Positions 13,857-17,899 of a stretch of 17,899 bases of DNA are shown here, one piece after another. The stretch spans positions 1-17,899 of the forward strand of contig CADCWJ010000517.1 of the NCBI GenBank assembly GCA_902806365.1. The letters run 5' to 3'. This stretch comes from an uncultured Thermomicrobiales bacterium (GTDB lineage: Bacteria; Chloroflexota; Chloroflexia; Thermomicrobiales; UBA6265). Each line of letters begins with the position of its first letter. Positions within the stretch are counted from its first letter, which is position 1. The translations under genes were made by a program, and so were the position numbers. The notes below the pieces were generated by a model. It was not told the origin of the DNA and made no database searches. It was given only the letters and a program-made list of their open reading frames with translations.

Positions 13857-15746
13857 TCAGGCCCGGCGCGCTTCCTCGCGCTCGATCGTGGCGAGAGCTT
13901 CGTCCACGTCGATCTCGCCACGTTCAAGCGCCTCGAGAATATGCAGCTGCTCGGTATCGGCGGAGTCCAGGCCGCGGGTGTCGGATACCGGTTCAGCCTG
14001 ACCTGCCGTGGCCGCGGCGGGTACGCCAGGTCCGGCGGTCGTCGCCTGGGCCTCTACCTCGGCTTCGACTGTGGCAGCCGTGGCTTCAACATGCGCCTCT
14101 ACCTGAGCCTCCAGTTCCGCGCGCTCGGCGTCGCGCTCAGCCTGTTCGGCGTCCCGCTCGGCCTGTTCAGCGTCGCGCTCGGCCTGCTGGACGTCCCGCT
14201 CGGCCTGTTCGGCGTCGCGCTCGGCCCGTTCGGCGTCCCGCTCGGCCCGTTCGGCGTCGCGCTCGGCCCGTTCGGCGTCGCGCTCGGCCTGTTCGGCATC
14301 CCGCTCGTCCTGGGCAGCCTGGCGTGACCAGGCGGTGGTGGCGAACGGTGCCGTGTCGTCGGTGTCGGCTCCACCCGGTGATGTGACGACGGGTGTTGGT
14401 GGAGTCACCGGGGTCGGCGGCGTCACCGGAGTGGTCGGGCTCGCGGGTGATGGCGGAGCCGGGGGCGAAGGTGGAGACGGGCTGGTGAAGGCGCGCGCCG
14501 CATCCTTTGCCCAGGCGAGCGCCTTGTCCAGGTTCACGTCGAGATCGAGACTTGCCGTGGCCTGCCCGTCGTCGGCTCTCGCCGCGTCCGGCGTGAAGGG
14601 CGCGGTATCGTCTTCGATGTCGTTACCGGATGACGGGGGAACCGGCATCGCCTCTCGCCGCAGTTCAACCCCCGGGTCCGCGTGGCCGGTGCATTTCAGC
14701 GAGCCGCTGACGGTCTTTACCCGGAACTGGGGGCCATCCTCACCGGACCCCAGGCGCCAGCGGCGCTTGCCTTCCGGGATCCAGTCGCCATCGACCCTTG
14801 CTGAACCCGAGATCGACTTTGCGCTGAGGCGCGCCGTCGACCCGGTGCCGGGCAATCGCACATCCAGCCTGACGCTTCCGCTTACCGTCTCGATCGAGTA
14901 GTCGATCGCGTTCGGGGCGGTGACCATGCCGTGGATACTCCCACTGACGGTGACGATCCTGGCGTTCCTGAGCGTCACGTCGTCCAGCTTGACCGACCCG
15001 CTCATCGTGCGCAGGGCGGTCCACGCCTCGCCTCCTTCAACCTCGATCCGCCCGCTTGCGGTATTCACTTCCAGGCTGCCGGAGACATTCTCGGCCCGGA
15101 TCGAGCCGCTCGCGGAGTTGACCGTCACCTTGCCGGCGATGTCCGCGAGCCGGATCGCTCCCGAGGCGGAAGCTGCGGCGACATCCGCTCGTGTGCCCGC
15201 GATCTCGATCCGGCCCGATGCCGTTCTCGCCTGGACGCGCGAGCCCTCCATCAGATCCTGCGGGATTTCGACCCGGATGTCATAGTCGAAGTCAGAATTC
15301 AACTGCAACTTCGAAATCGCCCAATCGTCCGGGTTGAACCCGTGCTGGAGCTGATCGCGGACCCGCTTCGCGAGCCCGTGTAGCCCGCTCGCGACCTGCC
15401 ATTCCGGCCGGATCGAGATCGTGTTGCCATCGACCGAGACGGCCACTCCGACATCTTCATCGTCATCGTGGCGGTCATCGGTGCGGCGGACCACCACCCA
15501 GGCGTTCGGTTGATCGGACACGGCGATCGTGACCCTGCCGCTGGCGTTGGCGACCGAGAGCTTCAGCGGTTCGCCCGGGTCGATCGGGATTTGCTGCTGG
15601 TAGCCGTTGGTCCCGCTGATCGGTGTCAAGGCGTGTTGCGCGGTCATGGTTCCGCCCTCCGTCCTGTGCGCGGCCGCATCCGGCTCGCTGGTTGTCGCGC
15701 TGGCAAGCGCCGAACGATGCTCTGGACCCCGGATCTCGACGTTCAT
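13857..15746 (-). CDS. DUF4097 beta-repeat protein with heptad-repeat linker and C-terminal SHOCT-like module
   Basis: A 629-residue protein without signal peptide or membrane segment. Residues about 55-352 are a DUF4097-type repeat domain whose strands recur as TASGRIEI, SASGAIRL, SASGSIRA, TASGRIEV, MSGSVKLD, VSGSIHG, VSGSVRLD, ISGSARVD and VSGSLKC, consistent with a beta-solenoid. Then come a linker (about 360-420), a Pro-rich stretch (422-457), and about nine copies of a 7-residue unit AERDAE(R/Q) (480-542) that should form a long charged helix. A Glu/Ala region and a C-terminal two-helix module (ILEALERGEIDVDEALATIE, 603-622) follow. The start shares ATGA with the upstream stop and has GGAGGGAG just before it; an alternative start, ATG 15647, has GGAGG eight to nine bases upstream. 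Function unknown; in other bacteria DUF4097 proteins occur with envelope-stress operons. Confidence 0.9.
   Translation of the reverse strand: MNVEIRGPEHRSALASATTSEPDAAAHRTEGGTMTAQHALTPISGTNGYQQQIPIDPGEPLKLSVANASGRVTIAVSDQPNAWVVVRRTDDRHDDDEDVGVAVSVDGNTISIRPEWQVASGLHGLAKRVRDQLQHGFNPDDWAISKLQLNSDFDYDIRVEIPQDLMEGSRVQARTASGRIEIAGTRADVAAASASGAIRLADIAGKVTVNSASGSIRAENVSGSLEVNTASGRIEVEGGEAWTALRTMSGSVKLDDVTLRNARIVTVSGSIHGMVTAPNAIDYSIETVSGSVRLDVRLPGTGSTARLSAKSISGSARVDGDWIPEGKRRWRLGSGEDGPQFRVKTVSGSLKCTGHADPGVELRREAMPVPPSSGNDIEDDTAPFTPDAARADDGQATASLDLDVNLDKALAWAKDAARAFTSPSPPSPPAPPSPASPTTPVTPPTPVTPPTPVVTSPGGADTDDTAPFATTAWSRQAAQDERDAEQAERDAERAERDAERAERDAERAERDAEQAERDVQQAERDAEQAERDAEQAERDAERAELEAQVEAHVEATAATVEAEVEAQATTAGPGVPAAATAGQAEPVSDTRGLDSADTEQLHILEALERGEIDVDEALATIEREEARRA
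14121..14309 (-). repeat. 21-bp tandem repeat encoding a 7-residue helical unit
   Basis: About nine copies of a 21-bp unit lie in the DUF4097 gene, each coding AERDAE followed by R or Q. Copies differ mostly at synonymous positions and the R/Q codon; one copy reads AERDVQQ. Because the period is a multiple of three, copy-number change would keep the frame. Confidence 0.9.
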
Positions 15747-16246
15747 CGCTCCCTCCGCTCCAGGCGGCGAAGCTCCCGCTGGTCACGGCGGCTCAGTGGC
15801 TCGATCCCTTCCAGAATGATCTCGACCCGCTGATCGCCATCCAGGATGTCCAGGATCGAACCCGTGAACCCCTCGTCGATCGTTTCCCGGATCTCCTTGG
15901 CTTCCAGCATCTGATCGGGTGCCAACCGCTTCGCCATTTTCAGACCGGCTTCGAGCAGCGGATGGGGAAGCACCAGATTGAGCTTCGTCTGATCTTCATT
16001 GATGTCCGTGATCCGGATCCGGACGCTCCGGCCACCACGCGGGGGTGGAGGCGGCGCAAAGGGAAACCCGGGTGGGAACGGGACGGTAAATTGATCGGCG
16101 CGTTCCTCGCGCTCGGACCGGTCGGAGCGGTCGAGCGCTTCGAGAAGGCGGGACGCCTCTTCCGCCGTCACCGTCTGGTTCTCCACCAGGCGCAAGATTT
16201 CGAGCCGTTCTTCCGACAGGTGCCGGGGTTCGACTGCCTCGCTCAT
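15743..16246 (-). CDS. SHOCT-like/DUF4097-operon middle protein
   Basis: A 167-residue, probably cytoplasmic protein. Residues 10-39 are a two-helix module (SEERLEILRLVENQTVTAEEASRLLEALD) similar to the C-termini of both neighbours. A charged and Pro-rich spacer (41-70, including PPPPP) follows. The second domain (73-155) has VRIRITDINEDQTKLNLVLPHPLLEAGLKMAKRLAP and GSILDILDGDQRVEIILE, a pattern I associate with small proteins beside DUF4097 genes. The C-terminus is strongly basic/acidic (RRDQRELRRLERRER). It begins with an ATGA overlap with the upstream stop, preceded by AAAGGAG at good distance, and ends in an ATGA overlap with the next start, so the three genes are translationally coupled. 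Biochemical function unknown. Confidence 0.88.
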   Translation of the reverse strand: MSEAVEPRHLSEERLEILRLVENQTVTAEEASRLLEALDRSDRSEREERADQFTVPFPPGFPFAPPPPPRGGRSVRIRITDINEDQTKLNLVLPHPLLEAGLKMAKRLAPDQMLEAKEIRETIDEGFTGSILDILDGDQRVEIILEGIEPLSRRDQRELRRLERRER

Positions 16247-16707
16247 GACCCGCTCCTTTCTCCAAGCGTCGCCAACCGCCGTGCCGCTTCGTCCGCCGTG
16301 ATCTGCTTGCCACGAAGCGATTCCAGGATCTGGCGGCGTTCCTCACGCGCCTGACTCGGGCGGAGCCCGTCTTCGCTGGCTGCCGGAAACCCGAGCGCCC
16401 GGATCACGTCGTCGAGGCGGGCCCGGACCGTCGGATAGGAGATTCCGAGCTCGGCCTCGACATCCTTGATGATGCCCCGGTTCTTGATGAAGACCTCCAG
16501 AAAGCTGAGCTGGTCGCTGTTCAGGCGGGCGAAGCGATCGAGCCGGAACGAGCCATCGATTCCGGTGCCGCAGGTGCCGCACTGGAGCCGCGTGACATGA
16601 AGCTCGCGTCCGCAGACCGGGCACTGCCCGGGCGCGGGATGACCCTGGTGCGGTCCACGGTGCTCGCCGCGCTGCTGGCCGTGCACGCCATTGTGGGGAT
16701 CGGTCAT
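16243..16707 (-). CDS. DUF2089 protein: zinc ribbon, HTH and SHOCT-like module
   Basis: A 154-residue protein and the first gene of the operon. A His/Gly-rich N-terminus is followed by a zinc ribbon with Cys29-x2-Cys32 and Cys43-x2-Cys46. A helix-turn-helix region follows at about 62-106, with GIIKDVEAELGISYPTVRARLDDVIRALG as the turn and recognition helix. The C-terminal two-helix module (ILESLRGKQITADEAARRLATL, 127-148) is like those of the two downstream proteins. DUF2089 proteins are thought to be DNA-binding regulators, so autoregulation of the operon is plausible. AAGGAG lies eight bases before the ATG. The promoter at 16831-16859 carries repeats that could be its operator. Confidence 0.92.
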   Translation of the reverse strand: MTDPHNGVHGQQRGEHRGPHQGHPAPGQCPVCGRELHVTRLQCGTCGTGIDGSFRLDRFARLNSDQLSFLEVFIKNRGIIKDVEAELGISYPTVRARLDDVIRALGFPAASEDGLRPSQAREERRQILESLRGKQITADEAARRLATLGERSGS

Positions 16708-16824
16708 TCGGAGTGCTCCTTGGGTCGGGGCCGGACGGCCTCGTGCGGTCCCGTCTGCGACACGTCGTTGCGGATGTCAGGGGAGCGGATCGCGAGCCGG
16801 GATATCCTCGTGTCCGTTCCAATG

Positions 16825-16850
16825 TTGAGCATTCTAGAGAATGCATCAAT
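16825..16850. promoter_or_regulatory. Inverted repeat covering the -10 of the DUF2089 operon
   Basis: GCATTCT (16829-16835) and AGAATGC (16838-16844) are perfect inverted copies around AG. Flanking TTGA (16825-16828) and TCAA (16846-16849) extend the symmetry with a one-base offset. The left arm contains the -10 hexamer, so a protein bound here would compete with RNA polymerase. Confidence 0.5.
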
Positions 16851-16859
16851 ATCTGTCAA
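16831..16859 (-). promoter_or_regulatory. Near-consensus sigma-70 promoter of the DUF2089-DUF4097 operon
   Basis: On the minus strand TTGACA (16859-16854) matches the -35 consensus fully, and TAGAAT (16836-16831) matches the -10 at five of six bases, with the ideal 17-base spacing. Transcription should start near 16824, giving a leader of about 115 bases. Such a strong promoter usually needs repression, which fits the repeats around it. Confidence 0.8.
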
Positions 16860-16880
16860 TATCTAATCAATAATATCAAT
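16846..16880. repeat. Helically phased TCAAT repeats upstream of the DUF2089 promoter
   Basis: TCAAT occurs at 16846, 16856, 16867 and 16876, at steps of 10, 11 and 9 bases. The first two are part of the exact 9-base copies TCAATATCT (16846-16854 and 16856-16864). The array overlaps the -35 and extends upstream in an AT-rich island (about 16820-16900) that stands out from the GC-rich surroundings. One face of the helix would present all four copies to a regulator. Confidence 0.65.
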
Positions 16881-16934
16881 GTCGATATCAAATATGTTGC
16901 GGCAGCGTCGTTGCAGGCGGGTGACCGGGGGTCC

Positions 16935-16962
16935 TTTGCCGTCCCGCCGGAGCGGCTATACT
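16935..16962 (+). promoter_or_regulatory. Promoter candidate for the small SH3-like protein gene
   Basis: TATACT (16957-16962) is a good -10. The best -35 is TTTGCC (16935-16940) with a 16-base spacer, or TTGCCG one base on with 15. Transcription would start near 16969, about 63 bases before ATG 17032. The rest of the gene-free stretch 16708-17031 holds the divergent operon's promoter and repeats. Confidence 0.4.
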
Positions 16963-17031
16963 CTGACGGAGCGAGGGCCGGGTCGTACGCCCGGTGATCG
17001 AGGCGATGAAGCAGCAGAGGACAAGGCGAGA

Positions 17032-17379
17032 ATGGCCCAGTACGCCCCAGGCGATGAAGTCAAGGTCCAGATGCCACGCGGCAAGAACAAGCGCGGCGTC
17101 GGCGGGATCAACGTGATGTACGCCACCTCGCAGGAAGCGAAGTTCGACGGCGCGGTGGGAACCGTCACCCAGATCAATCCGCGTGGACCACTGGGTATCC
17201 CGCTTTATCTCGTCGATTTCACGAAGCATGAGAACAAGGTCGCGATCCCCTGGCAAGGCCAATGGTTCCGTGAGGAGTGGATCGTTTCCACGGAGCGTCG
17301 GGAGCCGGTCATCCAGCCCGCCGACCATGGGGCCGTCTCCGGATACGCGCGAACATCGGTTCCGGGCGAGTCTTCCTGA
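17032..17379 (+). CDS. Small SH3-like-fold protein of unknown function
   Basis: A 115-residue, probably cytoplasmic protein. Residues 5-84 look like a small beta-barrel: YAPGDEVKVQMPRG, then FDGAVGTVTQINPRGPLGIPLYLVDF and PWQGQWFREEWI. The GD-V-V...G-VGTV...YLV-F...W pattern resembles SH3-like/KOW-type barrels, such as that of the nitrile hydratase beta subunit, but I do not recognise a named family. The last 25 residues are hydrophilic. ATG 17032 is chosen because the domain starts there; AAGG lies seven bases before it. The longer frame from 16879 begins inside the AT-rich promoter island and reads as Arg-rich non-coding sequence. It is divergent from the DUF2089 operon; a functional link is not shown. 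Confidence 0.75.
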   Translation: MAQYAPGDEVKVQMPRGKNKRGVGGINVMYATSQEAKFDGAVGTVTQINPRGPLGIPLYLVDFTKHENKVAIPWQGQWFREEWIVSTERREPVIQPADHGAVSGYARTSVPGESS

Positions 17380-17401
17380 GCTGATGCCTGGGGAACGATG
17401 T

Positions 17402-17436
17402 CATGGGAACGGGCGCCATTGGCGCCCGTTCCCGTG
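17402..17436. terminator. Bidirectional hairpin between convergent genes
   Basis: GGGAACGGGCGCC (17405-17417) and GGCGCCCGTTCCC (17421-17433) pair perfectly around the loop ATT. Three more pairs outside, one of them G-T, extend the stem to 16. It lies between the stops at 17379 and 17448 and would serve both transcripts. Confidence 0.75.
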
Positions 17437-17447
17437 CCCGATCTCGC

Positions 17448-17899
17448 TCAGTCGCTTCCCGGTTCCCCGGGAGGGTTGAGGTCCGCCAGCCCCGGCATCG
17501 TGCGGATTTCCTTTACCGGCGACCACCAGACCCACGCCGCCGCCAGGAACATCCCCGCGCACCCCACCAGCAGCGCGACGTGGACCCCGAACAGGCTGCC
17601 GATCACGCCGCCGAACAACGAGCCGATCGGCATCATCCCGCCGATCAGCACCTGGCTCGACGCCGACACCCGCCCCATCAGCCGGTCCGGTGTCAGCGAC
17701 TGCCGCAGGCTGAGCTTGAGCACGTTGAACACGATCAGCATCATCCATTGCATGCACTCGGCGAAGATCACCAGTGGCAGCGCATGCTCGGGCACCAGGA
17801 TCGCCACCGGTACCGTCAGCCCGAACACACCGAACCCCACAGCCGACCAGATCAGCGTTGGCCCGACCCCGAATCGCTCGGAGACGGGCCGGGCGACAA
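17448..17899 (-). CDS. MFS transporter, C-terminal part, runs off the right edge
   Basis: The last 149 residues of a membrane transporter are present; the frame is open to base 17899, and the GTG at 17840 is internal, since in-frame sequence before it reads ARPVSERFGVGPTLIWSAVG. Hydrophobic segments alternate with loops typical of the second half of MFS_3-type exporters: NVLKLSLRQSLTPDRLMGRVSASSQVLIGGMMPIGSLFGGVIGSLFG, where DRLMGRVSA matches the conserved loop before helix 11. The C-terminal tail is short and hydrophilic. It is the third transporter of this type in the window. The substrate is unknown. Confidence 0.9.
   Translation of the reverse strand, partial: VARPVSERFGVGPTLIWSAVGFGVFGLTVPVAILVPEHALPLVIFAECMQWMMLIVFNVLKLSLRQSLTPDRLMGRVSASSQVLIGGMMPIGSLFGGVIGSLFGVHVALLVGCAGMFLAAAWVWWSPVKEIRTMPGLADLNPPGEPGSD

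Noticed and set aside
14121..14309. CRISPR array
   Set aside because: The 21-bp units are directly adjacent without unique spacers and lie in frame inside a protein gene.
13692..14327. Plus-strand open frame whose end reads as a hydrophobic repeat (LGLFGVALG-like)
   Set aside because: It is the antisense reading of the 21-bp repeat and the DUF4097 C-terminus; the minus-strand frame has domain motifs, coupled starts and a ribosome binding site.

Overview
The window is GC-rich bacterial chromosome, densely coded on both strands, with no rRNA, tRNA, IS element, phage gene or CRISPR array that I can see. The cyclophilin with an Ala/Pro-rich linker, the LysM/C39 protein with a long Arg-rich cytoplasmic tail, the DUF2089-DUF4097 operon and the choice of hypothetical proteins suggest a member of the Chloroflexota, most likely class Thermomicrobia (Sphaerobacter-like). 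That placement is inference from gene style, not from a marker gene.

Layout. 1-596: 3' part of a secreted or anchored cyclophilin-type peptidyl-prolyl isomerase, followed by a hairpin. 727-2593: a plus-strand cassette of three small exported proteins; the first two are diverged tandem paralogs and the third looks like a beta-propeller fragment. 2596-8150: a minus-strand run with an MFS efflux-type transporter behind a strongly structured leader, a four-helix membrane protein, a MocR/LysN-type aminotransferase, an AlaX-type alanyl-tRNA editing protein and an HxlR-type redox regulator. 8505-9554: a quinone oxidoreductase divergent from the HxlR gene; an AT-rich perfect 9-bp inverted repeat between them is a good operator candidate. 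9555-10196 has no convincing gene and ends in a good sigma-70 promoter for a LysM-LysM-C39 peptidase-like envelope protein (10197-11819). 12043-13590 (minus): a second MFS transporter preceded by a 74-aa protein, separated by a 14-bp perfect hairpin.

13857-16707 (minus) is the most distinctive part: a three-gene operon joined by ATGA overlaps, encoding a DUF2089 zinc-ribbon/HTH protein, a small protein and a large DUF4097 beta-repeat protein. All three carry a similar short two-helix (SHOCT-like) module, at the C-, N- and C-terminus respectively. The DUF4097 protein also has a Pro-rich linker and about nine perfect-phase 7-residue repeats made by a 21-bp tandem DNA repeat. The operon is driven by a near-consensus promoter (TTGACA-17-TAGAAT) in an AT-rich island with four helically phased TCAAT repeats and an inverted repeat over the -10. 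This looks like an autoregulated, intracellular, probably envelope-stress-type module. 17032-17379 encodes a small SH3-like protein, and a bidirectional hairpin separates it from the C-terminal part of a third MFS transporter that runs off the right edge.

All family assignments come from reading motifs in the translations; no database search was possible.
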